Source of the DNA: Mediterraneibacter hominis
GTDB taxonomy: Bacteria > Bacillota > Clostridia > Lachnospirales > Lachnospiraceae
Assembly: GCF_014287475.1 (NCBI RefSeq)
Contig: NZ_JACOPF010000002.1
Location: 496,001 to 560,000 of the forward strand
Direction: 5' to 3'
Length of the DNA stretch: 64,000 bases
The position numbers and the translations under genes are program-made. Below the pieces are notes generated by a model. It was not told the DNA's origin and did not search any database. It was given only the letters and a program-made list of their open reading frames with translations. Positions 8,448-18,150 of this stretch are shown one piece after another; the stretch's first letter is position 1; each line of letters starts with the position of its first letter.

Positions 8448-9839
8448 TTATTCCTCTTCCTCTTCTGTCGGGTGATAATATTTATCCAGAATCTTTGTAT
8501 CTACTCGATCCAACTCTTCTCTTGGCAGACGACCAAGCAGCTTCCACCCCAGATCCAGGGTTTCTTCCATGCTGCGGTTTTCTTCAGGGCCCTGCCCTAT
8601 ATAATTTTGCTCAAAATCTATTCCAAATTCCAAGTATTTTTTGTCAATAGGCGAAAGCTCATCCTCGCCGATAACGGAAGCCAGGTTTCGCGCGTCTCCT
8701 ACTTTGGCATAGGCAGAGAAAAGCTGGTTTGCCAAGTCTTGATGATCCTCTCTTGTATATCCTTCCCCGATACCGTCCTTCATCAGACGGGAAAGAGAGG
8801 GCAGGATATTGATGGGAGGATAGATGGACTGCCCATGCAGGGGTCTGTCTAAAACAATCTGTCCCTCTGTGATATATCCTGTCAGGTCAGGAATCGGGTG
8901 TGTAATGTCATCATTGGGCATCGTGAGGATGGGAAGCTGTGTTACCGAACCCTTTACGCCTTCTACAATGCCGGCACGTTCATAGATAGTGGCAAGCTCA
9001 CTGTACAGATAACCGGGAAATCCTTTTCGGCTTGGAATCTCTCCTTTAGAGGAAGAAACCTCCCGCATCGCTTCTGCAAAAGAAGTCATATCCGTCAGGA
9101 TAACGAGGATGTGCATGTTTTGTTCAAAGGCCAGGTATTCTGCTACAGTCAAGGCTACCTTCGGGGTAATCAGACGTTCGACTACCGGGTCATTGGCAAG
9201 GTTTAAAAACATGGCAACGTGGTCTGCCACGCCGCTTTCTTCAAACGTATGGCGGAAGAAATCAGCGACGTCATGTTTTACTCCCATAGCGGCAAATACA
9301 ATAGCGAACTGTTCCTCAGAGTTTTCGCCGAGGGAAGCCTGTTTTACAATCTGTGCCGCGAGCTGGTCGTGGGGCAGGCCATTCCCTGAGAAAATGGGGA
9401 GCTTCTGTCCGCGTATCAGAGTAGTCAGCCCGTCGATAGCAGAGATTCCTGTGTGAATATAATTTCTTGGATATTCTCGTTTTACCGGGTTCAAGGGCAG
9501 TCCGTTGACATCCCGTTTCAGTGTGGAGATAATCGGGCCTAAATCGTCAATAGGCTGTCCGATCCCATTGAAAGTACGTCCGAGCATATCCGGAGAGAGT
9601 GTGATTTCCATTGGATGTCCAGTAAGTCGTGTGTGTGTATTTTTCAGAGACATATTTTCAGAGCCTTCAAATACCTGTATCACAGCGCGATCCTCATACA
9701 CCTCTACAATACGTCCGATTTTGCGTTCTGTACCGTCGACAATAAATTCAACGATTTCATCAAAGAAAGCGTCCTGTACGCCTTCCAGGGCAATGAGAGG
9801 ACCATTGATGCTGCTTAAGCCTAAATATTCGATTGACAT
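8448..9839 (-). CDS. atpB: V/A-type ATPase subunit B
   Basis: This is the non-catalytic nucleotide-subunit of the cytoplasmic head (463 residues). The beta-barrel start is [16 protein letters not shown]. The P-loop region is degenerate ([16 protein letters not shown], lacking the GKT of subunit A), as expected for B. The segment [20 protein letters not shown] near residue 250 is diagnostic. The frame stays open 37 codons further upstream into atpA, but the ATG at 9837-9839 has an AGGGAGG site and the normal N-terminus. The C-terminus ends in a run of glutamates. Confidence 0.96.
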   Translation of the reverse strand: MSIEYLGLSSINGPLIALEGVQDAFFDEIVEFIVDGTERKIGRIVEVYEDRAVIQVFEGSENMSLKNTHTRLTGHPMEITLSPDMLGRTFNGIGQPIDDLGPIISTLKRDVNGLPLNPVKREYPRNYIHTGISAIDGLTTLIRGQKLPIFSGNGLPHDQLAAQIVKQASLGENSEEQFAIVFAAMGVKHDVADFFRHTFEESGVADHVAMFLNLANDPVVERLITPKVALTVAEYLAFEQNMHILVILTDMTSFAEAMREVSSSKGEIPSRKGFPGYLYSELATIYERAGIVEGVKGSVTQLPILTMPNDDITHPIPDLTGYITEGQIVLDRPLHGQSIYPPINILPSLSRLMKDGIGEGYTREDHQDLANQLFSAYAKVGDARNLASVIGEDELSPIDKKYLEFGIDFEQNYIGQGPEENRSMEETLDLGWKLLGRLPREELDRVDTKILDKYYHPTEEEEE

Positions 9840-9858
9840 GTGCCGGATTCCTCCCTTC

Positions 9859-11625
9859 TTATGCGTTTTTTTCCAGAACACGCTGATAAAAAGCGTCAAT
9901 ATCCCGATGGTATCCGGCGAACAGCTCTGGTCTGTCATTTGGCACGTCATACTTGATAGCGATGACCCTGTCGAAAATAGTTTCTGCTTTTAACACAGAC
10001 ATAGGATGCCCCATTGTAACGAGGGCACGTGCCTGGTTGTACAGATATAAGATTGTTTCCATCATGAGATATTGTTTTTCCATAGAGACACAGGTATCGT
10101 CTTTGTGGAAGGCATTTTGCTGTAGGAAACCGAGTCGGATGACCCGGGCGATTTCCAACACCAGTTTTTGATCGTCAGGAAGTACGTCGCTTCCGATCAA
10201 TTTTACAATTTCCAGCAGACTGCTCTCCTGATTTAAAAGCGCCATAAGGCGGTTGCGGTAATCTACAAATTTAGGAGAGACGTTATCCTGATACCAGTGG
10301 CTTAAATCATTCAGATATTCACTGTAGCTGGTGAGCCAGTGAATTGCCGGAAAATGTCGGGAATAGGCAAGACTTTTATCCAATCCCCAGAAACAACGGA
10401 CAAAACGTCTCGTATTCTGCGTTACAGGTTCAGAAAAATCACCGCCTTGTGGCGAAACGGCGCCGATAATTGTCACAGAGCCGTCTGTCCCATTTAAGTT
10501 GTGCATCATGCCTGCCCGTTCATAGAAGGCAGAGAGACGGGAGGCAAGGTAAGCGGGGAATCCTTCCTCCGCGGGCATTTCCTCCAGACGTCCGGAGAGT
10601 TCGCGCAAAGCTTCTGCCCAGCGGGAAGTGGAATCTGCCATGATAGCAACGTCATATCCCATATCCCGGTAATATTCGGCGAGGGTAAGGCCGGTGTAGA
10701 TGCTTGCTTCGCGGGCGGCAACGGGCATATTGGAGGTGTTGGCGATCAGTGTAGTCCTGTCCATTAGAGGATTTCCGGTGCGGGGATCTGTAAGCTCTCC
10801 AAATTCTTCCAATACCTGCGTCATTTCATTTCCGCGTTCGCCGCAGCCGATATAAATAATGATGTCGGCATCCGCCCACTTGGCGATCTGGTGCTGGGTC
10901 ATGGTTTTTCCTGTACCGAATCCACCGGGAATAGCGGCTGTGCCCCCTTTGGCGATGGGAAACATTGTATCAATAATTCGCTGTCCGGTGATAAGCGGAA
11001 CAGAGGCGGGAAAACGATGATGAGTCGGACGCGCTGTACGGATAGGCCAGTACTGTGTCATAGAAAGTTCTTTTTGAGAACCGTTGTTTAATTCCAGTGT
11101 TACAAGTGTTTCTTCGATTGTATACTCCCCGTCCGGAACGACAGAAAGAACAGTACCTTCTATATCCGGAGGAACCATACACTTGTGGAGAATGGCGTGG
11201 GTTTCGGGCACTTCTGCAATAATATCGCCGCTGTGCAGATATTGTCCTTCCTTTACTATGATATGTGTCTGCCATTTTTTAGATTTATCCAAAGAATCTA
11301 CGCTTACGCCGCGAGTGATAAACGCACCCGCAGATTCGGAAATACGCTCTAAAGGCCGTTCAATTCCGTCAAAGATATTATTGAGAATTCCGGGAGCCAG
11401 TGTGACAGAAACAGCATTTCCACTGGCAATCACCTCTTCTCCGGGCTTTAATCCCGTTGTTTCTTCATAGACCTGAATGGTTGTTCTGTCCTTATCGAGC
11501 GCAATGACCTCACCTACGAGCTTCTGTTTTCCGACATAGACCATTTCCGACATGCGAAAGCCTGTATTTCCTTTCAGATAGATGACAGGACCATTGATTC
11601 CGTAAATTGTTCCAGTTTTAAGCAA
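9859..11625 (-). CDS. atpA: V/A-type ATPase catalytic subunit A
   Basis: This catalytic ATP-hydrolysing or ATP-synthesising subunit has the P-loop [19 protein letters not shown] near residue 230 and Walker-[16 protein letters not shown]. The long non-homologous insertion typical of V/A-type A subunits lies before the P-loop. Start choice: a GTG at 11632-11634 overlaps the ribosome site TAGGAGGTGA itself. A TTG at 11623-11625 lies five bases after that site and gives the usual N-terminus beginning K-T-G-T-I-Y-G, so TTG is preferred (588 residues). The gene then overlaps the end of atpE by eight bases, suggesting translational coupling. Confidence 0.95.
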   Translation of the reverse strand: MLKTGTIYGINGPVIYLKGNTGFRMSEMVYVGKQKLVGEVIALDKDRTTIQVYEETTGLKPGEEVIASGNAVSVTLAPGILNNIFDGIERPLERISESAGAFITRGVSVDSLDKSKKWQTHIIVKEGQYLHSGDIIAEVPETHAILHKCMVPPDIEGTVLSVVPDGEYTIEETLVTLELNNGSQKELSMTQYWPIRTARPTHHRFPASVPLITGQRIIDTMFPIAKGGTAAIPGGFGTGKTMTQHQIAKWADADIIIYIGCGERGNEMTQVLEEFGELTDPRTGNPLMDRTTLIANTSNMPVAAREASIYTGLTLAEYYRDMGYDVAIMADSTSRWAEALRELSGRLEEMPAEEGFPAYLASRLSAFYERAGMMHNLNGTDGSVTIIGAVSPQGGDFSEPVTQNTRRFVRCFWGLDKSLAYSRHFPAIHWLTSYSEYLNDLSHWYQDNVSPKFVDYRNRLMALLNQESSLLEIVKLIGSDVLPDDQKLVLEIARVIRLGFLQQNAFHKDDTCVSMEKQYLMMETILYLYNQARALVTMGHPMSVLKAETIFDRVIAIKYDVPNDRPELFAGYHRDIDAFYQRVLEKNA

Positions 11626-12226
11626 CTCCGTCACCTCCTAAAAACAAAAATGAGTCATATTCATTGCGAAGCTTCGTCTTAAAGGAATTATCAATGAGGA
11701 TATTGCGCGCGCGGATAACGGCGCGTACCCCTCCGATAAAGTCCTCGGCGCTGATGGTCAGGTGAATACCGGTGGCATCCTCCAAATCAGAACGCTTCGT
11801 TTCATCAGAAGGATTGATATAAATCACAACCGGATCCTCTCCGGCAAAATGTTTGGCATGATGGATACAATTTATAAGATAATCCATATAGCTTTCGGTT
11901 TTCATATAATCATCAAGCAGGCTTTTGGTTTCTTCAAATATTTTATCTTTTAATTCCAGCTGTACCTTTCCGTACTGCCGTTTGATTTCCAGCTGTGATT
12001 TTGCCATTGCCTGGTTTAGCTGCTGTCTGGCATTGGTCGTCTCAGCCTTGATGCGAGTCTGGGACTGGCGGATCGCTTCCTCTTTGTGATCTGCCAATAC
12101 TTTTTCCAGTGCTTCTTTGTAGGAATCAATGATGGCATTTCCTTCGCTTCGCGCCTGTTCCATCGATGTAGTCTGCAAATGTGCGATTTTTTCTTCCAGA
12201 GTCAAACAAAATTCCTCCTTTTTCAT
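11618..12226 (-). CDS. atpE: V/A-type ATPase subunit E (peripheral stalk)
   Basis: This peripheral-stalk subunit (202 residues) holds the head still against rotation. The first 110 residues are charged and helical with heptad character (EEKIAHLQTTSMEQARSEGN). The C-terminal domain contains GGVRAVIRARNILIDNSF, the conserved E-subunit block near residue 165. It sits between subunit F and subunit A, as in other Firmicutes, and probably pairs with the G/H-like protein encoded first in the operon. Confidence 0.92.
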   Translation of the reverse strand: MKKEEFCLTLEEKIAHLQTTSMEQARSEGNAIIDSYKEALEKVLADHKEEAIRQSQTRIKAETTNARQQLNQAMAKSQLEIKRQYGKVQLELKDKIFEETKSLLDDYMKTESYMDYLINCIHHAKHFAGEDPVVIYINPSDETKRSDLEDATGIHLTISAEDFIGGVRAVIRARNILIDNSFKTKLRNEYDSFLFLGGDGVA

Positions 12227-12265
12227 TCAGCACGCTTTTTATTTCAACGGGGATCTTGTATATCC

Positions 12266-12574
12266 TTACAATTTAAGCCCGATTGCCTCGGTAATATAGG
12301 ATGTGATAAAGTCTTTCTTTCGTCCGGTTCCGTGCCTGTCAGGGATTTCGACAAGAAGGGGGTTTTTGCGTTCCAGACGGAAGGTGTCAATGATGTCGGG
12401 AAATTCGCGGCCGAATTTTTCGGTTAGAAGCACAATGCCTACCGTTTTGTCTGCCAGCACATCTTCAAGCGCTTTGCGAAGCTCCTCGCGTTCATGTACA
12501 ACAACACCGTCTACTCCTGCAAGTCTCATGCCTGTATAGGTATCGACATTATCACTGATTAAATACATTTTCAT
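12266..12574 (-). CDS. atpF: V/A-type ATPase subunit F
   Basis: This small rotor-axis subunit (102 residues) has a Rossmann-like fold. MYLISDNVDTYTGMRLAGVDG and GIVLLTEKFGREFPDII are typical of subunit F. It regulates coupling by binding subunit D. The gene follows the proteolipid gene with one base between them, so translation is closely linked. Confidence 0.92.
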   Translation of the reverse strand: MKMYLISDNVDTYTGMRLAGVDGVVVHEREELRKALEDVLADKTVGIVLLTEKFGREFPDIIDTFRLERKNPLLVEIPDRHGTGRKKDFITSYITEAIGLKL

Positions 12575-12575
12575 A

Positions 12576-13007
12576 TTATAGGTTCCCCAGGATCATAAAA
12601 GAGATAATCAGCCCGTAGAGGCAGACACCTTCTGCAAGTCCTACGAAAATCAAAGATTTACCCAGAACAGAAGAGTCTTCGCTGATTGCTCCCAATGCCG
12701 CACTCGCTGCGCTGGCAACGGCAATACCGCCGCCGATACAGGATAAACCGGTAACCAATGCGGCTGCGATATAGCCCATTCCTGTTGCAAAACCAGAATC
12801 TGAAGTGACACTTCCCGCCGCCTGTACATCCGGACTTAACATCATAATGGAGGCGAGGGCGAACGCGCCGAAGAAGAAGAAAGCATTGACGCCGATCGCA
12901 CGTTTATAACGCTTTTTATTCTTTTCTCCGATCAGATAGTAGCCAAATGGGATGATAATGCTTAAAATCAGAGCGATGATGAAGATAATTTTCGTTGCTA
13001 AAGTCAT
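12576..13007 (-). CDS. atpK: V/A-type ATPase membrane rotor subunit K (proteolipid c)
   Basis: This membrane proteolipid of the rotor ring has 143 residues and four predicted membrane helices. The second hairpin carries the ion-binding carboxylate in VGLAEGVCLYGL, near residue 128. The first two helices (FIIALILSIIIPFGYYLI and FFFFGAFALASIMML) contain no buried acidic residue, so there is one ion site per four helices, as in other double-hairpin K subunits. I do not see the LPxTQ-type sodium-binding pattern of Enterococcus NtpK in the first hairpin, so ion specificity cannot be stated. Confidence 0.92.
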   Translation of the reverse strand: MTLATKIIFIIALILSIIIPFGYYLIGEKNKKRYKRAIGVNAFFFFGAFALASIMMLSPDVQAAGSVTSDSGFATGMGYIAAALVTGLSCIGGGIAVASAASAALGAISEDSSVLGKSLIFVGLAEGVCLYGLIISFMILGNL

Positions 13008-13019
13008 GGTATAATCCTC

Positions 13020-14957
13020 CTATTTTTTGTTTGTCTTTTTTGTATATGGCTGAAATGCCCTGCCGGTGCCTTTATAAAAGCGGCTGAACATTTCATAATA
13101 TTCCAGACGCAGCACCTGGATACCTACGATTAGTCCTTCCAATCCGCATACAAACAGGTTTCCCAGTACGATGACAATCCAGTTTGGATTTCCCTCCTCT
13201 GCACCGGCGAGCATCAGCACAACCTCCATGATGGCTGCGTGGCTGACGGCGAAGGCGCCGATACGGATGAAAGAAATCGTGTTGGAAAAATAGCTTAACA
13301 GGGTCTCAAATAACTCAAAGAATCCTTCCACAATGAACATTGCCTTGCTCTCTTCCATTTTGTCAGCGCGCTTTTGAATAAGCCTGGTCAGCGGTTTTTT
13401 AAAGAAAATCAAAAGCAGCGGTACTCCGAACATGACGGCCATGACAAATCCGGCAGGAAGAGAATTGCCGGTCATAAACAGTACAATGGAGGCGACGGCG
13501 GAGGCATAGAAAATAAATCCGGCAACACCGTTGGCGTCAAACCAGGCGCCCTCCGCGTCATGGCTTTTCAGCGCGTTGATAATATGAAGAATCATAGCGA
13601 GAAGAATGATTCCCATACCAAAGGCAACAGCGATGATAAATACAGTGTTCAGCTTTCCTAAAAACGGCAGTGTCGTCATATGGTCAATGGGACGCAGCCA
13701 CAGAGCCGGCAGGACATTTTCAAAACCGAAAATACTCCCGAAGAGGAAGCCGAAAATGGTGGAAAAGATTCCGGCAGTTGCGATAATACCGGCGAGAGGA
13801 GCTTTTTTAAAATGAAAGATAAGCCCTCCGCCAATAAAAAGCAAAAGTCCCTGTCCCACATCTCCGAACATAACGCCGAAAATAAATGAATACGTCAGGC
13901 CTACAAATACAGTCGGATCCATTTCGTTAGAAGCAGGAAGTCCGTACATCTGGATAAACATTTCAAAAGGCTTGAAAAGCTTGGGATTCTCCAGCTTTGT
14001 AGGGGGTTCCCCGAAAAAGGTATCGTGGTCATCCTCCACTACGACGAATACCTTATCGTCCTCTTTGATTTCAGCTAAAAATTTTTCTACGTCATCTTCC
14101 GCCATCCAGCCGCAGAGAATATAGTAATCCTCTTTTTTGTCTTCTACGCGGGCGGCAAGCTTACGGACATCAAAGTTGTTAGAAAGCTCTTCTAAACGGT
14201 TTTTGGCGGCAACAAGCTGTGGCGCACGATCAGAGAGCATTTCTCCGGCAGCTTTGTCCAAATCTTCGATTTCTATATGAATTCTTGCAATCTCGCTGTC
14301 CAAAGTCTGATAGGCATAAGAAGGCGTACCTTCAAATTCATCCTTCAATTCAATCCGTTCAAAATGCAGAGAACGAAATACTGCGTCTACCTTCTGTACT
14401 TCCCCGGGAGAAACAAAATAAGCCCCGTACACATAGCTTTCATCGCGTTCTCCTTCTACGAAGATAGCGCCCAGATCTTCCATCAGATATTTGAGCATTT
14501 TGTGATAATATTCCACAGCAATTCGCCCAAACCGGTAATTGATGAACCGGTAATTTAAGACGTGATGTAAGTCACAGTCCAAAGGACGGAAAGGTGCGAT
14601 GACTTGCTGCTTTGTACGAAGCTGTTCGGTTTTCTTTTTTAATTTTTCCTTCTTCTCCTCAAGAGACATGTAATCTTCGTTCGCTTTTCTGACGATTTCA
14701 AACATGTCGTTGAGCCCCAGGGACGTGTCTGGAACAATATCCTGGACATTTGGAAGGAGTTCCACAAATTGTACTGCTTTATTTAATGCGTCACGGTATG
14801 GATTGATTTCTATAAAGGGGCGCAGGTTATCCACTGTCTTGAGCTCAGACAATGCAGATTCCAGTTGGATTTCATATCGGGAAAGATAAAGATCTGTCAC
14901 ACGATCAATGTCACTGCGCGGGCCGGATATATTAATAAATTTCATCTTTACAATCAT
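13020..14957 (-). CDS. atpI: V/A-type ATPase subunit I (membrane stator, a-subunit)
   Basis: This 645-residue stator has a soluble N-terminal half (coiled coil near 95-120, EEKKEKLKKKTEQLRTKQQ) and a C-terminal membrane half with about seven or eight helices from residue 340 onward. The conserved FGVMFGDVGQGLL marks the first helices. RIGAFAVSHAAIMEVV near 565 contains the arginine that faces the rotor carboxylate during ion passage. The ATG has a GGAGGT site. Its first four bases overlap the end of the subunit C gene, indicating coupling. Confidence 0.95.
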   Translation of the reverse strand: MIVKMKFINISGPRSDIDRVTDLYLSRYEIQLESALSELKTVDNLRPFIEINPYRDALNKAVQFVELLPNVQDIVPDTSLGLNDMFEIVRKANEDYMSLEEKKEKLKKKTEQLRTKQQVIAPFRPLDCDLHHVLNYRFINYRFGRIAVEYYHKMLKYLMEDLGAIFVEGERDESYVYGAYFVSPGEVQKVDAVFRSLHFERIELKDEFEGTPSYAYQTLDSEIARIHIEIEDLDKAAGEMLSDRAPQLVAAKNRLEELSNNFDVRKLAARVEDKKEDYYILCGWMAEDDVEKFLAEIKEDDKVFVVVEDDHDTFFGEPPTKLENPKLFKPFEMFIQMYGLPASNEMDPTVFVGLTYSFIFGVMFGDVGQGLLLFIGGGLIFHFKKAPLAGIIATAGIFSTIFGFLFGSIFGFENVLPALWLRPIDHMTTLPFLGKLNTVFIIAVAFGMGIILLAMILHIINALKSHDAEGAWFDANGVAGFIFYASAVASIVLFMTGNSLPAGFVMAVMFGVPLLLIFFKKPLTRLIQKRADKMEESKAMFIVEGFFELFETLLSYFSNTISFIRIGAFAVSHAAIMEVVLMLAGAEEGNPNWIVIVLGNLFVCGLEGLIVGIQVLRLEYYEMFSRFYKGTGRAFQPYTKKTNKK

Positions 14958-16000
14958 TGTGTTCTACCTCCTGCGTATGCCAACGTTTCGCCGGGAGACA
15001 GGCTGTACCGGATACACTCCATAGCGGTAGTCAGCTTTTTGAGTTCCTCTTCTTTTAAGAAGAGATAGGTATTGATTGCAGCGATAGAGTAGGGGTTACG
15101 TCGTCTGTCTATTATATAAAGATGATGGAGACAATCAGCGTACATCTGCTCGATCGTTAGATTCTGCCGGAAGTTATAATGACGGGCATAGGAGGTTTTT
15201 TCTAATACATTCATAAATTCCTCCAAAGATGCCGTCTCGACCAGTTCTTTTATCTGGTCGACGTGAATTTTATAATGAATGGGAATCAACATCAAATAAA
15301 TATCTGCCGGCTGCATGTTGTAATATTTCTTTGCGCGGTATATATACTGTAGATTCAAAAGATCAATTTTGGAGCCGCAGTCCTGTGTAAATAGATCTAA
15401 GTCTGTCTTTTTCAGCACTTTTTTCCGTTCTTTCCATAAAGAAGAAAAGTAATACAGATCTAAAGTCAGCTCGTAGTCAAACAAAGACACATGCTGCGAC
15501 TCTTGTATCTTTTTCAGCGGTTCATAATACTCGGTATCCTTTAGATTTTCAATCAATTCGCCGGTCGTATGCGAGCCGATCAGTTTTTCAATGGAAATCT
15601 GAGAATAGCGGTCGAAAAAAGCCTTCTTATAATGTAAGTCAAATGGCTGCCGATAGTGATTGATTACAATCCGCAGGCAGTAATTGATTAAATCAATCTC
15701 ATAACGTTTCAAATAGAGCTTTAAAAAACGACGCTGCTGCTGTCCGCAGAAACGGTAAATCTTCGTATAATCATGGTAGAGCGACTGAATCAGAACTTTC
15801 TCAATATTACCGCGGTGCAGTTTATCATCCTCCAGTGTCTCAAGGACATCTGCATAAGATGAATTTTCTTTCAGGTAAGAGACAACCTCCAGAACGCTGC
15901 TTAGATTTGCGATTTCTTCAAATTGTTCCGGTTTTAGCAGCTTTGCTTCCATTGCACGTATTTTTGTCACGATACCGCTGTAAGCTAGTATATTTCCCAT
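14954..16000 (-). CDS. atpC: V/A-type ATPase subunit C
   Basis: This cytoplasmic subunit (348 residues) joins the central rotor shaft to the proteolipid ring (AtpC / V-ATPase d family). The N-terminus YSGIVTKIRAMEAKLL and the repeated helical layout with RYEIDLINYCLRIV near residue 100 match the family, and the length is normal. The gene starts three bases after the G/H-like gene and overlaps atpI by four bases. Confidence 0.9.
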   Translation of the reverse strand: MGNILAYSGIVTKIRAMEAKLLKPEQFEEIANLSSVLEVVSYLKENSSYADVLETLEDDKLHRGNIEKVLIQSLYHDYTKIYRFCGQQQRRFLKLYLKRYEIDLINYCLRIVINHYRQPFDLHYKKAFFDRYSQISIEKLIGSHTTGELIENLKDTEYYEPLKKIQESQHVSLFDYELTLDLYYFSSLWKERKKVLKKTDLDLFTQDCGSKIDLLNLQYIYRAKKYYNMQPADIYLMLIPIHYKIHVDQIKELVETASLEEFMNVLEKTSYARHYNFRQNLTIEQMYADCLHHLYIIDRRRNPYSIAAINTYLFLKEEELKKLTTAMECIRYSLSPGETLAYAGGRTQ

Positions 16001-16003
16001 AGG

Positions 16004-16315
16004 CTACACCTCGGTAATCCGGTTTAATAATTCTTTTGCATATTTCGTATGATTCTCTTCGTATTCTTTTTTCAGCGCTTCCACTGTCAAATTACCAGCT
16101 CCACTCTGTGATTCCAGAAGCTTTCGCGTATTTTCTTCTAACTTGGCACGTATGGCCTCAATTTGGCTTAACGTTTTATTTTCTAATTGGGTATCAAAGG
16201 CTCTTCTTTTTTCATCGTATTCTTTGTCAAGGATTTCTTTCTGGGCTTCCGCATGTTGAACAATCGCTGAAGCGGCATCTTCGATTTCCGTCAATTTGTT
16301 TACGATAGAGTCCAT
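16004..16315 (-). CDS. V/A-type ATPase G/H-like peripheral-stalk subunit
   Basis: This is the first gene of the ATPase operon, a 103-residue helical protein rich in E, K, A and Q (EIEDAASAIVQHAEAQKEIL). It looks like the G/H subunit that forms a coiled coil with subunit E. Assignment rests on position, length and coiled-coil character, because these proteins are poorly conserved. The ribosome site is GGAGGG, and the gene is driven by the minus-strand promoter at 16355-16382. Confidence 0.8.
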   Translation of the reverse strand: MDSIVNKLTEIEDAASAIVQHAEAQKEILDKEYDEKRRAFDTQLENKTLSQIEAIRAKLEENTRKLLESQSGAGNLTVEALKKEYEENHTKYAKELLNRITEV

Positions 16316-16354
16316 AACAACCCTCCTGTTTGTTGAAAAATACTAATTTATTCT

Positions 16355-16382
16355 ATCATACACCTTTTTTGAAAAAATGCAA
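16355..16382 (-). promoter_or_regulatory. Promoter of the V/A-type ATPase operon
   Basis: On the minus strand, -35 TTGCAT (16377-16382) and -10 TATGAT (16355-16360) are separated by 16 bases, 40 bases upstream of the first ATG. A TTGACA-like box lies slightly further upstream. No operator is obvious. Confidence 0.65.
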
Positions 16383-16412
16383 GTTAAGGAATTGTCAATT
16401 TTTATAAAATGG

Positions 16413-16491
16413 TATCAGTTCAGCCATACAGTGGCGGCAGCCACGATAAGCACGTAGTGCGGTTTTACGAATAGTGCGGGCTGAACTGATA
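16413..16491 (+). repeat. Short palindromic element, copy 1 (79 bases, internally deleted)
   Basis: The ends are a perfect 13-base inverted repeat, TATCAGTTCAGCC (16413-16425) and its complement (16479-16491). The interior (GGCAGCCACGATAAGCA, then TGCGGTTTTACGAAT) matches copies at 18151-18313 and, reversed, at 47686-47848, but lacks 84 bases found in both. Flanking bases partly extend the pairing. It contains no gene. Confidence 0.85.
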
Positions 16492-16509
16492 ATTTCTATA
16501 AAAACCCCT

Positions 16510-16539
16510 TTGACCATAAGTGGGGGCTTGTGCTATGTT
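16510..16539 (+). promoter_or_regulatory. Possible promoter for trmB
   Basis: TTGACC (16510-16515) and TATGTT (16534-16539) have an 18-base spacer, lie just after the repeat element and read toward trmB. The leader would be about 275 bases and would contain the 62-base tandem repeats. The remaining sequence of 16540-16640 has no recognisable feature. Confidence 0.35.
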
Positions 16540-16640
16540 AAAGGTAACGCCGGAATAGGGAAAATGTGGAAAGAGGACTATCCGACTTAGATTTTTCCAG
16601 AGTTTTATGCGAGGCGTAGTATTTCCCAGACAGGGATCTT

Positions 16641-16764
16641 GTATACCTTATCGGGCGAAGCCCGCCATCCCGAAGGGAGTAAGTTACGGTGTGCCCTTTA
16701 GGGTATACCTTATCGGGCGAAGCCCGCCATCCCGAAGGGAATAAGTTACGGTGTGCCTTAGGAC
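16641..16764 (-). repeat. 62-base tandem repeat, two units (first locus)
   Basis: Two head-to-tail units of 62 bases start at 16641 and 16703, both beginning GTATACCTTATCGGGCGAAG. Each contains the small hairpin CGGGC-GAA-GCCCG and a CCC-GAA-GGG hairpin. The same pair, in opposite orientation, is found at 35524-35647 after the surface-protein gene. The repeat lies in the leader of trmB, contains no gene, and could fold into a run of small stems. Confidence 0.85.
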
Positions 16765-16821
16765 ACAGTTTTTAAGGCATGGAAGAAAAGTGGGAAGTTT
16801 TGATAAAAAAGGAGGCATCAT

Positions 16822-17472
16822 ATGAGACTGCGTAATATACCCAGAGCAGAAGGCGTAATACAGCTTCACAGAGCTGTTATAAAAAGACCGGAGGCACAGA
16901 GAGGAAATTGGAAGCAGATATTTGGAAATGAAAATCCTATTTATATAGAAATCGGCATGGGAAAAGGACAATTTATTCTTGAAATGGCCCGCAAATATCC
17001 CGCGGTGAATTTTATTGGGATTGAGCGGTATTCCAGTGTCCTGCTGCGGGCAATCGAAAAGTTTGATACAGAAGATTTCCAGGAATTAGAAAATGTCCGG
17101 TTTGTCTGCATGGATGCGAGGAGCGTAGAAGATGTGTTTGCTCCGAAGGAAGTGGGACAGATTTATCTGAATTTTTCAGATCCATGGCCGAAAGCACGGC
17201 ACGCGAAGAGACGGCTTACCTCTCAGGAATTTTTGGAGCGCTATGAAAAGATCTTGGCAGATGGAGGAGCTGTAGAGTTTAAAACAGATAATACAGAGTT
17301 GTTTAATTTTTCGTTGGAACAAGTAAAAGAGGCAGGATGGACATTGAAACATTATACTTATGATCTTCACCATAATGAAGAGTTGAACCGAGGAAATGTA
17401 ATGACAGAATATGAAGAAAAATTCTCTTCTAAGGGAAATCCTATCAATAAGATGATTGCAGTGAAAAAATAG
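16822..17472 (+). CDS. trmB: tRNA (guanine-N7-)-methyltransferase
   Basis: This enzyme methylates N7 of G46 in the variable loop of tRNAs using S-adenosylmethionine. The 216-residue protein has the SAM-binding EIGMGKGQFILEMA near residue 41 and the TrmB hallmark NFSDPWPKARHAKRRL near 118-133. It ends with the usual basic tail. The start ATG has a perfect GGAGG site. It is monocistronic or leads a short operon with the small broken gene and thioredoxin. It lies between repeat elements, about 1 kb from a tRNA gene. Confidence 0.96.
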   Translation: MRLRNIPRAEGVIQLHRAVIKRPEAQRGNWKQIFGNENPIYIEIGMGKGQFILEMARKYPAVNFIGIERYSSVLLRAIEKFDTEDFQELENVRFVCMDARSVEDVFAPKEVGQIYLNFSDPWPKARHAKRRLTSQEFLERYEKILADGGAVEFKTDNTELFNFSLEQVKEAGWTLKHYTYDLHHNEELNRGNVMTEYEEKFSSKGNPINKMIAVKK

Positions 17473-17555
17473 TATAGAAGAATATTTCACATCTGTGGAC
17501 TTTGTTCATATACTAATATATATTCCCAGTACCGGCTAAAGAGAAAAGGAAAAGA

Positions 17556-17772
17556 ATAGAAAGTGGCATACCTTTGGATTTGCCGGCGCTTAAAATGGAG
17601 GAATGTTATGAGATGGAGAAAGAGTTGGAAAACCTGTGTAAGAGAGAGATTATATTGTATGCCGGGGATAAACAGGCGCTTGATGTGCCTGAGATGTTCT
17701 TTTGATGAGGTGTACCGGATTTTAAACACCGGTTTTTGTCATGGAGATGAAAAAGGAAGAAAATGTAGGTGA
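17556..17772 (+). pseudogene. Small unidentified gene, apparently frameshifted, before trxA
   Basis: Two frames look coding here. Frame A (17556-17705) reads as acidic, protein-like sequence (LPALKMEECYEMEKELEN, then REIILYAGDKQALDVPEMFF) but has no good start codon and stops at TGA 17703. Shifting +1 within the TTTT at 17699-17702 continues as DEVYRILNTGFCHGDEKGRK and ends at 17772. In that second frame an ATG at 17608, six bases after GGAGG, gives a complete 54-residue cysteine-rich ORF whose TGA overlaps the GTG of trxA by GTGA. So it is either a decayed gene, a programmed +1 shift, or a real 54-residue protein. I do not recognise the family. Confidence 0.45.
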
Positions 17773-18125
17773 ATAAAGTGAATGTATGGTCTCAAAAGAA
17801 AGAAAACAGGCGGATTCTGGTTACAGAAGATACTTACAGACAGGAAGTGCTTGCCTCCGATTTGCCTGTTCTGGTTGAATTTTATGCATCCTGGTGTGGA
17901 AAGTGTGCAATGATGCAGGAGACGGTGGCACAGCTTGCGGAAGAATACCAGGGGATTATAAAGGTATGTCAGATCGACATTGACAAATCAGAAACACTTG
18001 CAGCCCAGTTTGAAGTGACAGAGGTTCCTACATTTGTTATTTTTGTAGAAGGTGAGCCTGTAGCGGCGGCAAGTGGAGTTGTACGAAAGAGTATGCTGAA
18101 AAAAATGATGGAGGACTTCAAATGA
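17769..18125 (+). CDS. trxA: Thioredoxin
   Basis: This is a cytoplasmic disulfide reductase of 118 residues. The redox motif is WCGKC near residue 43, in the block VLVEFYASWCGKCAMMQE. The conserved cis-proline region is TEVPTFVIFVEG, near residue 84. The usual thioredoxin active site is WCGPC, and the lysine in place of proline is a common variant. The start is taken as GTG 17769, which overlaps the stop of the preceding small ORF (GTGA), suggesting coupled translation. About 18 residues precede the thioredoxin fold. No thioredoxin reductase gene is in the window. Confidence 0.85.
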   Translation: MNKVNVWSQKKENRRILVTEDTYRQEVLASDLPVLVEFYASWCGKCAMMQETVAQLAEEYQGIIKVCQIDIDKSETLAAQFEVTEVPTFVIFVEGEPVAAASGVVRKSMLKKMMEDFK

Positions 18126-18150
18126 AGAAAATTTTGTGCCGGTGATATTG

